Positions 31,293 to 39,663 of a stretch of 43,175 nt of DNA are shown here, one piece after another; positions within the stretch are counted from its first letter, which is position 1, and every line of letters starts with the position of its first letter. The translations under genes and the position numbers were made by a program. Source of the DNA: an uncultured Lachnospiraceae bacterium (GTDB taxonomy: Bacteria; Bacillota; Clostridia; Lachnospirales; Lachnospiraceae). Where the stretch lies: assembly GCA_910577675.1 (NCBI GenBank), contig CAJTOR010000028.1:1-43175 (forward strand). Reading direction: 5' to 3'. The notes below the pieces were generated by a model. The model did not search any database. It saw only the letters and a program-made list of their open reading frames with translations, and was not told where the DNA came from.

Positions 31293-33521
31293 TCAGGTAA
31301 CCAATTCTCCTATTGGTGCCTTGACTACCATGCCATTCTCCCTGCGAAACTCCCCGGATTCGTCCACATATTTTTTTATCGTGTTGACCGAAATGCCCAT
31401 ATACTCACTGATATCGGATAATTTGACCTTTCCTTCATTTTTCAGGTCATTTGCCTCAAAAGCTTTTCTTAAATCCTCATTTTTCGCATTCTTCTTTTCT
31501 TCCGGGGTCTTCTTCTTTGCGATCTTAGTTTTCCCCTCCCCATCCGGGGCAGAATCCATAAGTATCCCACTTTTATCCACACGGTGCACCGGAAAGTCAA
31601 ACCAAAGGTTCACCGGCTCAAATTTGGGGAATTCGCGAAGTGTCCCCTCCACTCTCCATGCAGTCATGATCTTTGCCCGCTGTTTTGCGGAAAAGACCAG
31701 TTTCCCCAGTTCCCCCATCTGCCCTGGGGATAACTTCTTTTTACAGTATTCCTGCATCTGTGATGCACTGTACAACCCATCCTGGCCAACCTCTTCCCTC
31801 CAGTTTTTTATCTGCACATCCAGATATTTCTGACAGGCTCTACATACTGCTTTATTATCTTCCTGTTTCTGAAGATCCTCGGTTACTTCCAGTTCAATCA
31901 AGTCAAGCAGTGCGTCCGGATCGCGTGCAAACACTCCGGAACCAGAAGCTCTATCCATGGATTTCTTTCCACTTTGCCCCCCTTTTGAATGGTGATGGCA
32001 ATAGATTACCGCACAGCCAAGTTCCGTGCATACTTTGTCAAACTGGTTACAAAACTCTGCCATCTGGTTTGCGCTGTTCTCGTCCCCGGTAATAACCTTA
32101 TAGATTGGGTCAATGATTACGGCAATATACTCTTTTTTAAGCGCCCTGTGGATCAGTTTCGGTGCCAGTTTGTCCATAGGGACTGATTTCCCGCGCAGGT
32201 TCCAGACATCGATATTGGCTAAATTTTTCGGTTTCCACCCCAGCGCACCATACACATCCGCAAACCGGTGCAGGCAGGATGCACGGTCAAGTTCCAAGTT
32301 GACATACAATACCTTCCCCTGGTTACACTGCCAGGAAAGCCACCTGCGCCCTTCTGCGATGGCAATGCACATTTCAATTAGTGCAAATGACTTGCCAGCC
32401 TTGGATGGTCCTGCAAGTAAGAGCTTATGTCCCTGCCGCAGAACGCCTTCGATCAGTGGCATTGCCAATTCCGGCAGGTTATCCCATTCTGCTGCCAGGT
32501 TTTCCGTGTCAGGAAGATCATCATCCATTTCCTCCATCCACGCTTCCCATTCTGCCCACGAACGTTTCCCGATATTGACTGCCACAAGGAACTGCTTGTG
32601 CCCATTCCTGAAAACACCTGGCATACGGCTCATCCTGGATGGGTTTTTGTTCTGTGTATCAACCTCCAACCCATTCTTTTTACAGACAGCATAGAGATGT
32701 TTTACCCGTCTTTCGTACTCTGCATGATTCCCCGCATCAATATGCACAATGCCATGTAAGCTTTTGTTTCCACTGTGTACCAATGCCGCAATAGGAAGTT
32801 CCAGCCGGCGTAAAATAGCATTTTGTTTGTCGATTTCTTCTTTGTCCGACTCAACTAATGCATACCGGTATTCTGTAACATTTTCATTCCTAATCCCTTT
32901 TCCATCCAGGGGGTTAAAGCGAATCCATGCACCTGCTTCTTTCCGGTAATCCCCCAGTACCGCCCCAATATCTCCCCCACATTTTTTCAGAGCCTGAATC
33001 AATTGTCCCGCTGTCCGGTCATAGCTCCCCTTTGTTGGTCTGTACGTCCCATCCTCCTGCTTCCATGTTTCTGTCACATATCCCACATGATCCGATGGGA
33101 CAAACAATGTTTCCAGATAGCATATCAGCTCATCCACAGGTTTCCAGTGTGCTTCCCCAGGTTCCACAATCTTCCTACAGGATTTTTTACCGCCATTTTC
33201 CTTTAAATCTTTCGGTCCAATCGTTCCCTCCCAGTCAATTTCGCCGCCGAGATCCGATGGTTTCCAACCATTCTGACGCGCTAATTTTACAATTGTCCCC
33301 GCTGTAACTGGTGTTGTGGCAGCACCCCGGAACGATGCCCATTTTCGCACACATTCCCCGCTTCGGTACCGTTGATCCGCTTTACTCCAGCGGTCCCAGT
33401 CCTCCACAGAATATCCTTCTTCCTTCAGGGCCATCCCAATATTAATCCATTGTTGATAATTCAATCCTGCTGGATTGATATAGGACAGCAATTCCAATAT
33501 ATTATATTTATGTTCTACCAT
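31293..33521 (-). CDS. bifunctional primase-helicase (PriCT-2 + RepB'-like primase + RecA-fold ATPase)
   Basis: 742 residues. Residues ~15-80 are a PriCT-2-type domain (NYQQWINIGMALKEEGYSVE). Residues ~150-310 contain a primase-like segment with LVHSGNKSLHGIVHIDAG. Then an AAA_25-type ATPase: Walker A GPSKAGKS (371-378), Walker B VIIDPIY (468-474) and YCHHHSKGG (507-515). The C-terminus (SEYMGISVNTIKKYV) looks like an HTH. It likely initiates phage replication. Start ATG 33521 behind GGTGGAG. The iteron-like array follows its stop. Confidence 0.88.
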   Translation of the reverse strand: MVEHKYNILELLSYINPAGLNYQQWINIGMALKEEGYSVEDWDRWSKADQRYRSGECVRKWASFRGAATTPVTAGTIVKLARQNGWKPSDLGGEIDWEGTIGPKDLKENGGKKSCRKIVEPGEAHWKPVDELICYLETLFVPSDHVGYVTETWKQEDGTYRPTKGSYDRTAGQLIQALKKCGGDIGAVLGDYRKEAGAWIRFNPLDGKGIRNENVTEYRYALVESDKEEIDKQNAILRRLELPIAALVHSGNKSLHGIVHIDAGNHAEYERRVKHLYAVCKKNGLEVDTQNKNPSRMSRMPGVFRNGHKQFLVAVNIGKRSWAEWEAWMEEMDDDLPDTENLAAEWDNLPELAMPLIEGVLRQGHKLLLAGPSKAGKSFALIEMCIAIAEGRRWLSWQCNQGKVLYVNLELDRASCLHRFADVYGALGWKPKNLANIDVWNLRGKSVPMDKLAPKLIHRALKKEYIAVIIDPIYKVITGDENSANQMAEFCNQFDKVCTELGCAVIYCHHHSKGGQSGKKSMDRASGSGVFARDPDALLDLIELEVTEDLQKQEDNKAVCRACQKYLDVQIKNWREEVGQDGLYSASQMQEYCKKKLSPGQMGELGKLVFSAKQRAKIMTAWRVEGTLREFPKFEPVNLWFDFPVHRVDKSGILMDSAPDGEGKTKIAKKKTPEEKKNAKNEDLRKAFEANDLKNEGKVKLSDISEYMGISVNTIKKYVDESGEFRRENGMVVKAPIGELVT

Positions 33522-35122
33522 CCATACTCTCCACCTTCACCCGGTGATGGAATATATTCTGCTGGCTGGATGGAGGCAGGAACCTTCCACCCATTCGCTG
33601 CTATCCGGTCAATCATATTTTTGGCTGTATCAAACTGCCATGTACCGACATGATTGAACCCCCTGCCTTCCAGGAAACGGATCTGCTTCGGCGTGGTCAA
33701 TCCTTCCCTCCTGCGTTTATCCAGCCGGTCAAGCAGCTTCGCGGCCTTCCCTGCATTCCCAACCTGGTCAGGGGAAATCCCCAGCCTCTCAAGGCTCGCC
33801 AACTGCTTTTCACTTGCCGGTCCCATCTCCCAGCCAAAAGCAGGGACATAGTTCGATAAATCTTCGGCCTGGATGGATAGTTCAAACTGCAAAGGATCAA
33901 CCAATCTTCCCTTGCGGTTTTTCATCTCCCTCAACTGATTTGCCAGGGATTCCTCCCGCTGTGCAATCACATCCTGCGACGCAGCGCACTCGGCTTCCTC
34001 CAGGTCAACCAGCATCCCGGATTCTTCCAGGTTTTTTGTCATCCTTTCTGCCACTTCATCATTCTCGCAGATAAGATGCGCCGGATGACATAGTTCATGC
34101 CGCTCAGTATGCCATAAAAAATCCAATAACAACAAATATTCTTTTCCCGGATACAGCCGGGTTCCCCGCCCTACCATCTGCGCATACAGGGCACGCACCT
34201 TCGTTGGCCGGAGCACAACCACGCAGTCCACATTTGGGCAATCCCAACCTTCCGTTAACAACATGGAATTGCAAAGTACATCATATGCTCCCTCTTCAAA
34301 GCCTTTTAGAATCTCTGCACGATCCTTGCTCTCCCCATTTACCTCTACCGCACGAAACCCTTTTTCCTGCAAAATATCACGGAACTTCTGGCTTGTATTG
34401 ACAAGTGGCAGGAAAACAACGGTTTTACGCCCGGCACAATATTTCTTCATCTCATCTGCGATCTGATACAGATAAGGGTCAAGTGCACATCCAAGATCCG
34501 CCGTTTTAAAGTCGCCTCCCTGGATTCCCACCCTGCTTAAATCTAATCGCAATGGAATAGTCTGCGCCCGGATCGGTGTTAAGTATCCTTCTTTAATCGC
34601 CCTCTGCAAGGTATATTCATAGGCAAGGGATTGAAAAACCGAACCTAGATTTTTCATATCCCCGCGATCCGGTGTTGCGGTTACACCCAATACTTTCGCC
34701 TTATAAAAATGCTTCAGGATATTCTGGTAACTATCCGTAATACAATGGTGTGCCTCGTCAATAATGATTGTGTTGAAGTAACCAGCATCAAATTGCCGCA
34801 GTCTGCTTTCCCTCATCATTGTCTGGACGGAGCCAACCACAACCCGGAACCAACTCCCCAGGCAGGACTGTCCCGCTTTTTCCGTTGCGCAGCCTAGTCC
34901 GGTTGTTTTTGCAATCTTATCCGCTGCCTGCTGCAAAAGCTCCCCACGGTGCGCCAGGATAAGAACCCGCTCTCCTTCCCGGACACATTCTTCCGTCACT
35001 TTTGCGAAGACAATCGTCTTGCCGCATCCGGTGGGCAACACAAGCAGCGTCCGTGCATTCCCGCTCCCCCACTGTTCGAAGATTGCCGTTTTTGCCTCTT
35101 CCTGATATGGCCGAAGTTCCAT
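33515..35122 (-). CDS. SF2 DEAD/DEAH-box DNA helicase
   Basis: 535 residues from ATG 35122 (MELRPYQEEAKTAIFEQWGS), behind GGCGGGGG. Motif I is LPTGCGKT (29-36), motif II is IIDEAH (about 115), and motif VI includes MVGRGTRLYPGK (about 335). The C-terminal ~130 residues form an extension (REMKNRKGRLVDPL, KRRREGLTTPKQIRFLEGRG). It is of the family often annotated as phage DEAD/DEAH helicase beside DUF669 genes and unwinds DNA in replication or repair. It overlaps the primase start by 7 bases. Confidence 0.92.
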   Translation of the reverse strand: MELRPYQEEAKTAIFEQWGSGNARTLLVLPTGCGKTIVFAKVTEECVREGERVLILAHRGELLQQAADKIAKTTGLGCATEKAGQSCLGSWFRVVVGSVQTMMRESRLRQFDAGYFNTIIIDEAHHCITDSYQNILKHFYKAKVLGVTATPDRGDMKNLGSVFQSLAYEYTLQRAIKEGYLTPIRAQTIPLRLDLSRVGIQGGDFKTADLGCALDPYLYQIADEMKKYCAGRKTVVFLPLVNTSQKFRDILQEKGFRAVEVNGESKDRAEILKGFEEGAYDVLCNSMLLTEGWDCPNVDCVVVLRPTKVRALYAQMVGRGTRLYPGKEYLLLLDFLWHTERHELCHPAHLICENDEVAERMTKNLEESGMLVDLEEAECAASQDVIAQREESLANQLREMKNRKGRLVDPLQFELSIQAEDLSNYVPAFGWEMGPASEKQLASLERLGISPDQVGNAGKAAKLLDRLDKRRREGLTTPKQIRFLEGRGFNHVGTWQFDTAKNMIDRIAANGWKVPASIQPAEYIPSPGEGGEYGW

Positions 35123-35580
35123 CAAAAATCCCCCGCCTTCCATTGCGGCGCGGTTTTCTGCCCTTCCTCCGGCTCGTAAAACCGCACAATCTCATTGCTC
35201 TGTATCTCGTTTCCGTTGGTACTCTTCCAATTCCGAATCTTGATCTTACAGCGGCCTCTAGAACCTGGAACCGCATTCCAATTCATACTAATTTTTTCCC
35301 CATGCTTGCGCTGTCCGATCGCTGTAAAGAATGCACAAAGCAATCCTTCACATTTACTGTGCAAAAACAGGTTATGCTTTATTACCGCTTCCTGTCCATC
35401 CTCTGCCATCAGCCGAACCGACAATGTTGCTTTATTGCATGGCGGTAGTCTATCGCTGCCGTTATGCCTTCCACGTTCCATATATTCGACTTCAAAATCA
35501 TAATCCCCTTCCGGAAGGATCACAAAATCCGCACTGTCTTTCTCTATCTGGTCATCCCAGCCCAACTCTTTTTCCATCAT
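35122..35580 (-). CDS. DUF669 phage protein
   Basis: About 152 residues from ATG 35580 (MMEKELGWDDQIEKDSADFV), with GGAGTGGAT upstream. The family pattern includes FVILPEGDYDFEVEYMERG, a beta-rich RLPPCNKATLSVRLMAEDG and a C-terminal FYEPEEGQKTAPQWKAGDF. DUF669 proteins are ssDNA-binding-like replication/recombination accessory proteins and travel with Sak4 and SF2 helicases, as here. It overlaps the helicase start by 1 base. Confidence 0.88.
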   Translation of the reverse strand: MMEKELGWDDQIEKDSADFVILPEGDYDFEVEYMERGRHNGSDRLPPCNKATLSVRLMAEDGQEAVIKHNLFLHSKCEGLLCAFFTAIGQRKHGEKISMNWNAVPGSRGRCKIKIRNWKSTNGNEIQSNEIVRFYEPEEGQKTAPQWKAGDF

Positions 35581-35615
35581 ATCCACTCCATTTCTGTTGC
35601 ACACACAGTTATAAT

Positions 35616-36776
35616 TTAGTTAAATGGCAGCTCGTCTGCCATCCCATCAGGAATGTTAATAAATTCTCCAGCCGCCCGCTTATTCTCTTTGATCATCTCA
35701 TAAACCTTTGGCCACGCAGCAACCAGCACCCCCTCGATAAATGCAGGTTCGTAATTTGTTATTGGTGTCCCTTTCGGATAATAACCGCGCTTTTCTACTG
35801 CCCCAGTCACATCTTCGATCACAACATGATAGGAATTCATCAAATCCAGCAGCTTCTTTGGAATTCTCTGCGCCGCTGCCTCTGAATTCTCTGTCGGAGC
35901 CTTCTTTGCATTTGACACAACATCTCTTCCTCTGTCTGCTGTTCCATGGGAGGGATGAATTTCTTCATCCCTGGCATAACAGTTCCCTTCTGGCTGCCTT
36001 GGTTTATCCGGAGTTGCCGGCGGGGTAAATGTTCCCTGTCCTTCCCCCCTTATTTCCGGGATGCAGTGCGCAATGGAGGAAAAGGTAAAGGGCAGCTCCT
36101 GTAGCAGTCCATGCCGGTTTTTCGCATCCCAGCATGGATGATGCTCCGTATACATCACACGCTTTCCGCCCTGTGCCTTATTCTTTCCTTTCGCTGCACC
36201 CTGGTTGTCCACATTTACAACAATGGTTTTGTAGTTTGCAAACAATACCATATCCGCCCATTCTTTTAGTAACGGTGCATCCTTTTTTTGCAGCTTCAGC
36301 TCCCAGCGGTCATATGCACCCATTTCATCCGGTTGTTCGAACTTCCTCATCTGTGCATGGGCAGTGATTACAATATGAATCCCGCGCTTCTTTGTTTCCT
36401 CTAACAGATTCAACATCTTACCGAAATCCTCTGCCACATAAACATAGCCCTTACCGTACCCGATCTCCTCGATGCCGGAAATCTGTTTTTTTGCACAAAA
36501 TTCTGCAATGCAAAGTTGCTCCGCCCAGTCCGCCGTGTCAATCACCAGCGTCTTGCAAACTTCTGGGTGTTCCTTAACATATCGGATTTCTTCCATGAGC
36601 ATGGTAAAGCTGCTTGGCGGATCAAAGCGCATCACATCCATGTGCGCAGTGCTTCCCTCCGTATCAATAAATAACGGCTGCGGGAACTGTGCAGCAAAGG
36701 TACTCTTTCCAATCCCCTCCGGTCCATACAGCACGATTTTCTGTGCTTCCTGTCGTTTCCCCCTTGTAATATTCAT
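35616..36776 (-). CDS. RecA-fold ATPase, Sak4-like recombination protein
   Basis: 386 residues. Walker A YGPEGIGKST (18-27), FIDTEGSTAHMDVMRFDPPS, and Walker B LVIDTADW (about 77-84) define an AAA_24/Sak4-type core; GYGKGYVYVAEDFGKMLNLL matches the family. It probably promotes single-strand annealing in phage recombination. The C-terminal ~150 residues (from ~PPATPDKPRQPEG) are a low-complexity linker and a helical end module (SYHVVIEDVTGAVEKRGYYP). It overlaps the upstream ATPase (TAATG). Confidence 0.85.
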   Translation of the reverse strand: MNITRGKRQEAQKIVLYGPEGIGKSTFAAQFPQPLFIDTEGSTAHMDVMRFDPPSSFTMLMEEIRYVKEHPEVCKTLVIDTADWAEQLCIAEFCAKKQISGIEEIGYGKGYVYVAEDFGKMLNLLEETKKRGIHIVITAHAQMRKFEQPDEMGAYDRWELKLQKKDAPLLKEWADMVLFANYKTIVVNVDNQGAAKGKNKAQGGKRVMYTEHHPCWDAKNRHGLLQELPFTFSSIAHCIPEIRGEGQGTFTPPATPDKPRQPEGNCYARDEEIHPSHGTADRGRDVVSNAKKAPTENSEAAAQRIPKKLLDLMNSYHVVIEDVTGAVEKRGYYPKGTPITNYEPAFIEGVLVAAWPKVYEMIKENKRAAGEFINIPDGMADELPFN

Positions 36777-38083
36777 TAAAATTCACCCTCCTTCCAACTG
36801 GCAGCAGCCGGAACAACAGGAACTTCCCTTTCCGTTGCTGGCTGCTCCACGGCATAGCCGTCCTCAATAATAATCGAACACTCCCCGCCCGTGGAAACCC
36901 TGGTTGCAATCGCCTGGAGGTTCTCCTGCTCCAACCAGCGTCCAAATTCCTCCAGGGTATCCATATCCATCTGCTCCAGCTTATCCAAAAGCACAAAGCC
37001 GCATTCCGGCTTTAATCTGCGCACAATGGCAGTAGCCACCTTTAACTGCTCGGCTCCGCTCATGCAGTCCCAGCGATTCCCCTGGTAAAGCAACTCCCCA
37101 TCCTCCACGGAAAGCCCTGGATATGGGAGATCCGCAGAATCCAGCAGCGACTGTTTTTGCTGTCTGATTTCTTCAAGTTTCGTAGTAAGAAGCTGGTACT
37201 GCGCCATATAATCCTTTGCATCTTCCTCCGCCTTATCCTTATCCAAGTTTGCGCGTACCTTGTGGTTAATCTGGTCAATCTGCTCAATATTGCGCTCTAA
37301 TTCTTCCGTTGACTGATCCTGCAAATCAAGTACATCGGTTTCTGCGATCTGGATATCCGCAGCAATCTGCTCCTGCTTCTCCTTCAGCTCCTTTAAGCCT
37401 TTCTCCTGCTCCTCCACCTGAATCTGCAATAAAGCTGCATTTCTCTTTAATGCAGACAGGTTTTCACGCTTTCTTTGGTTCTCCCCATTCTTTGCCAGGA
37501 TTTCCTGTTGCTGTCTGATCAGTTCCGCAGCACTCACTGGCATTTCCGGCACATCCGGATAATACGGCTGCTCTTTGGCATATTTTTGTTTCTGGTCGGC
37601 AATTCGCCCGATCGTCGTGCGCTCGCTGTACACCTCTTTTTCCGCGTGTTCCAGCTCAGCAAGCTGTGCTCCTACCCCGATAATCTTTAAGAGCGTGTCC
37701 GCTTTGTCTTTTGGTGTCGCAGAAAGAAAACGTGGTAAATCAAGCGCCAACTGCTCCACAAAAGTATTTAAAAGCTGCTGCCCCGCCTTGTTCCCCTGCG
37801 GATCGGTTACAGTAAGGCTGCTGTTTTTGCCCTTTCGCTCCACCACCAAACCATTGCTCATCACGATATGCAAGTTAGGTGGAATTACCGAATCCTGACG
37901 TTGCGCCTTGCTTGGGCGGTATTTCTCCCCGCCCAATGCCCAGGCAATGCTGTCAAGCACGCTGGTTTTCCCCTGCCCGTTGTTCCCCCCGATAATGGTC
38001 AGGCCGGAGCGCGTTGGCTCCAATTTCACTGCCTTAATTCGCTTGACATTCTCAATCTCAAGCTTATTGATCTTGATGCTCAT
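36776..38083 (-). CDS. SMC/RecN-like AAA ATPase with coiled coil
   Basis: 435 residues from ATG 38083 (MSIKINKLEIENVKRIKAVK), with GGAGGGAC upstream. Walker A is IIGGNNGQGKTSVLDS (~30-45). A long coiled coil spans about 150-320. The C-terminal half has a signature CMSGAEQLKVAT and a Walker B-like FVLLDKLEQMD (residue Lys where Glu is usual). It resembles phage SbcC/gp46-like ATPases that partner nucleases in recombination. The partner nuclease is not obvious here. Confidence 0.82.
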   Translation of the reverse strand: MSIKINKLEIENVKRIKAVKLEPTRSGLTIIGGNNGQGKTSVLDSIAWALGGEKYRPSKAQRQDSVIPPNLHIVMSNGLVVERKGKNSSLTVTDPQGNKAGQQLLNTFVEQLALDLPRFLSATPKDKADTLLKIIGVGAQLAELEHAEKEVYSERTTIGRIADQKQKYAKEQPYYPDVPEMPVSAAELIRQQQEILAKNGENQRKRENLSALKRNAALLQIQVEEQEKGLKELKEKQEQIAADIQIAETDVLDLQDQSTEELERNIEQIDQINHKVRANLDKDKAEEDAKDYMAQYQLLTTKLEEIRQQKQSLLDSADLPYPGLSVEDGELLYQGNRWDCMSGAEQLKVATAIVRRLKPECGFVLLDKLEQMDMDTLEEFGRWLEQENLQAIATRVSTGGECSIIIEDGYAVEQPATEREVPVVPAAASWKEGEF

Positions 38084-38264
38084 TTTTTGTCCCTCCATTC
38101 AATTGATCTACCAAATCCTGCACGGCATCATGGTTGCTGCTGTACTCGCCGCTGGTTTCCACGTTGCCACCATGCTGCGGCAGTGAAGTATCAAGTACAC
38201 GCAATGCGATGTACATCTTTTCACCGCCAATATATTGGCTACTCACTTTCCACTTCGATTTCAT
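38064..38264 (-). CDS. small early protein
   Basis: 66 residues, starting MKSKWKVSSQYIGGEKMYIA. Beta-rich N-terminal half (YIALRVLDTSLPQHGGNVET) and acidic end (GEYSSNHDAVQDLVDQLNGG). It overlaps the start of the SMC-like gene by 20 bases. Unrecognised family; the operon position supports a real gene. Confidence 0.6.
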   Translation of the reverse strand: MKSKWKVSSQYIGGEKMYIALRVLDTSLPQHGGNVETSGEYSSNHDAVQDLVDQLNGGTKNEHQDQ

Positions 38265-38310
38265 TCTTATTTCTCCTTTTGCCCTATGTTAATGTTATTT
38301 TGTTTTCCTA

Positions 38311-38339
38311 TTGATTTTTCGAATCGGATACACTATAAT
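38311..38339 (+). promoter_or_regulatory. rightward promoter with a GATTTTTCGA box over -35
   Basis: TTGATT (38311-38316), 17-nt spacer, TATAAT (38334-38339). The motif GATTTTTCGA (38313-38322) is the same box that is repeated at the right-hand switch (42175-42257). It is followed by a short structured transcript on the strand opposite the early operon. Confidence 0.7.
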
Positions 38340-38345
38340 AAGAGT

Positions 38346-38404
38346 GTGTTACTTTGTTAACGGTCGGATTGGATGCCTTTTCCTTTCCGACCATTTTACT
38401 TTTG
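38346..38404 (+). ncRNA. predicted antisense small RNA opposing the early operon
   Basis: The inferred transcript from the promoter ends in a hairpin (GGTCGGA 38362-38368 with TCCGACC 38386-38392) followed by ATTTTACTTTT. It is antisense to the junction between the 38396-38605 and 38064-38264 genes, and overlaps the first gene's 3' end. No coding frame of note is present on this strand. Not experimentally supported. Confidence 0.5.
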
Positions 38405-38605
38405 TAAAGTTGGCTGCTTGGTAAGGATGCTCGCTTTCCCTGTTTCGGGAGGCATTCTTGCCAGATCTGCTTCTCTTCCGATTCTCGTGATATGTCCTGC
38501 AATAATCTCTGTGATAAAGCCATTGACGATATACAGTTTCTCACAAAATCCAAGAGATAGTTCGTTCATAGATTCTTGTCGAATGAATGTATCCATTTTC
38601 TCCAT
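38396..38605 (-). CDS. small early protein (unknown)
   Basis: 69 residues, starting MEKMDTFIRQESMNELSLGF and continuing CEKLYIVNGFITEIIAGHIT. The composition looks protein-like and the N-terminus is similar to small early proteins I recall in Clostridia prophages. AGGAGG upstream. Another frame across the same DNA (38308-38553) lacks such support. Confidence 0.6.
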   Translation of the reverse strand: MEKMDTFIRQESMNELSLGFCEKLYIVNGFITEIIAGHITRIGREADLARMPPETGKASILTKQPTLQK

Positions 38606-38620
38606 CCCTGAAACCTCCTT

Positions 38621-38896
38621 CTAAAGTGTTAATAATCGCTGCCTTTCTTCTCCGTCCACCTCGAAATACTCGCACAGTGCCAACACCTGACCGTAACTAA
38701 ATGGGTCAGGGTTTGTCCTGTCGCCCTTTTGAGGAATTTTCAGCATCTGCGATACACGCCCTGTGGAAACTCCAAGGACTGCTGCCACGTCTGCTTGCCT
38801 TTTCCCGTTAAGCTTCATCTGTTTTGTCACCCAGCCCTTGAAATCGCGAACCTTATAGTCCCTTTTCTGCTGGATGGTCAAAGCTATTCTTGGCAT
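38621..38896 (-). CDS. small HTH DNA-binding protein
   Basis: 91 residues from ATG 38896 (MPRIALTIQQKRDYKVRDFK) behind AAAGGAGG. The HTH core is NGKRQADVAAVLGVSTGRVSQ, here quoted as KRQADVAAVLGVSTGRVSQM, and the C-terminus SYGQVLALCEYFEVDG fits the rest of an XRE-like domain. It starts inside the preceding gene (44-base overlap). Probably a transcriptional regulator or replication control protein of the early operon. Confidence 0.72.
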   Translation of the reverse strand: MPRIALTIQQKRDYKVRDFKGWVTKQMKLNGKRQADVAAVLGVSTGRVSQMLKIPQKGDRTNPDPFSYGQVLALCEYFEVDGEERQRLLTL

Positions 38897-39149
38897 TACT
38901 GTTACCTCCTTTCTGCCTCTCATCAAAACTTTCCTGATTTTTTGTCCTCCACACAGTAAATGCTTCATCCGTCAATGAATTCAAATGCTCCATGTGTTCA
39001 TGCGCCATACAAAATACCAAATGGAACGCATAGTCAAATTCCTTATAATCGTTGCATCCGTTATAAATGGCATCATAAACTGCCAGGGCAAGGCTTCTCA
39101 ATGTTTCTGCTTCATGCGCCATTTCTTCAATTTTCATTGCAAGTACCAT
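38853..39149 (-). CDS. helical early protein, first gene of the leftward operon
   Basis: 98 residues, starting MVLAMKIEEMAHEAETLRSL. Mostly helical, acidic, with AVYDAIYNGCNDYKEFDYAF and a His/Met-rich middle (CMAHEHMEHLNSLTDEAF). AAGGAGGAAAAG site. It is the first gene behind the operator-controlled promoter at 39.24 kb, the place of cro-like genes, but it has no visible HTH. Confidence 0.65.
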   Translation of the reverse strand: MVLAMKIEEMAHEAETLRSLALAVYDAIYNGCNDYKEFDYAFHLVFCMAHEHMEHLNSLTDEAFTVWRTKNQESFDERQKGGNSNAKNSFDHPAEKGL

Positions 39150-39208
39150 TTGCTTTTCCTCCTTAAAGTGTGGTAAAATAAAATGTTAATATTATATTTT
39201 TACCTATA

Positions 39209-39225
39209 AGGAACGAAGTGTTCCT
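39209..39225. promoter_or_regulatory. operator 1, AGGAAC-N5-GTTCCT
   Basis: A perfect 6+6 palindrome with 5-nt centre (39209-39225), extendable by one pair. It lies downstream of the leftward -10, near the expected start of transcription. Same half-sites as operator 2, centres 35 bp apart. Confidence 0.9.
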
Positions 39226-39236
39226 TCTCGCCTTTC

Positions 39237-39265
39237 ATTATATAGGAACATTTAGTTCCTGTCAA
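39237..39265 (-). promoter_or_regulatory. early leftward promoter, operator inside the spacer
   Basis: Minus-strand TTGACA (39265-39260), 17-nt spacer, TATAAT (39242-39237): both hexamers are consensus. The spacer is occupied by the operator AGGAAC-N5-GTTCCT. A bound repressor would block RNA polymerase directly. Confidence 0.88.
39244..39260. promoter_or_regulatory. operator 2, AGGAAC-N5-GTTCCT
   Basis: Perfect palindrome (39244-39260) filling the spacer of the leftward early promoter; it ends on the first base of the -35. The likely ligand is the XRE repressor encoded directly to the right (39285-39512). Confidence 0.9.
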
Positions 39266-39284
39266 CACTTTTTTAGGAGGAAAT

Positions 39285-39512
39285 ATGGATTTTTCAAAAA
39301 AATTAAAACAATTACGTCTTTTACTAGGCTGTACACAAACACAAATGGCTGATTTATTAGGTATTACTGCACGTGGATACAGAAATTATGAACTGGGAGC
39401 AAGAGAACCCGAATTATCCGTTCTGATTAAACTTGCTGATCATTTCAATGTGTCACTAGATGAATTAGTCGGAAGACAATTCCCGAAGGATTCTTTGATG
39501 GACTCCAAATAA
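39285..39512 (+). CDS. XRE-family repressor (cI-like)
   Basis: 75 residues. HTH: MDFSKKLKQLRLLLGCTQTQ, then MADLLGITARGYRNYELGAR, with the typical C-terminal helices LSVLIKLADHFNVSLDELVG. It lacks a separate dimerisation/cleavage domain. AGGAGGAAAT upstream. It is divergent from the early operon across two palindromic operators, the usual place of the lysogeny repressor, so those are its probable sites. Its 3' end overlaps a convergent HTH gene by 48 bases. Confidence 0.85.
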   Translation: MDFSKKLKQLRLLLGCTQTQMADLLGITARGYRNYELGAREPELSVLIKLADHFNVSLDELVGRQFPKDSLMDSK

Positions 39513-39662
39513 ATCCTCCAATGTATCCCACATCTTAAAATTTCCATCACGCGCTCCCGATTCAAGAAAACGGTAGTATCTCTCTTGAATCCCCAACTTC
39601 TCTGCTACCTCTCTTTGTGTCATGCCCGCCTTCTGGCGGGCTTCTTTCAGGTTCTTACGCAT
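39465..39662 (-). CDS. XRE-family HTH protein
   Basis: 65 residues from ATG 39662 (MRKNLKEARQKAGMTQREVA), with AGAGAGTG upstream. Next residues EKLGIQERYYRFLESGARDG and NFKMWDTLEDLFGVHQRILR make a full XRE HTH. Just downstream of the Rha-like gene (2-base gap), so co-transcribed with it. Two decayed copies of its first ~12 codons flank hicAB at 40.8 and 41.6 kb. Could be a Cro or antirepressor partner. Confidence 0.85.
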   Translation of the reverse strand: MRKNLKEARQKAGMTQREVAEKLGIQERYYRFLESGARDGNFKMWDTLEDLFGVHQRILRELSSD

Positions 39663-39663
39663 G

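Noticed and set aside
38308..38553. 81-residue minus-strand frame
   Set aside because: It overlaps the better-supported 69-residue frame with a ribosome site and spans the antisense RNA region; no protein-like features.
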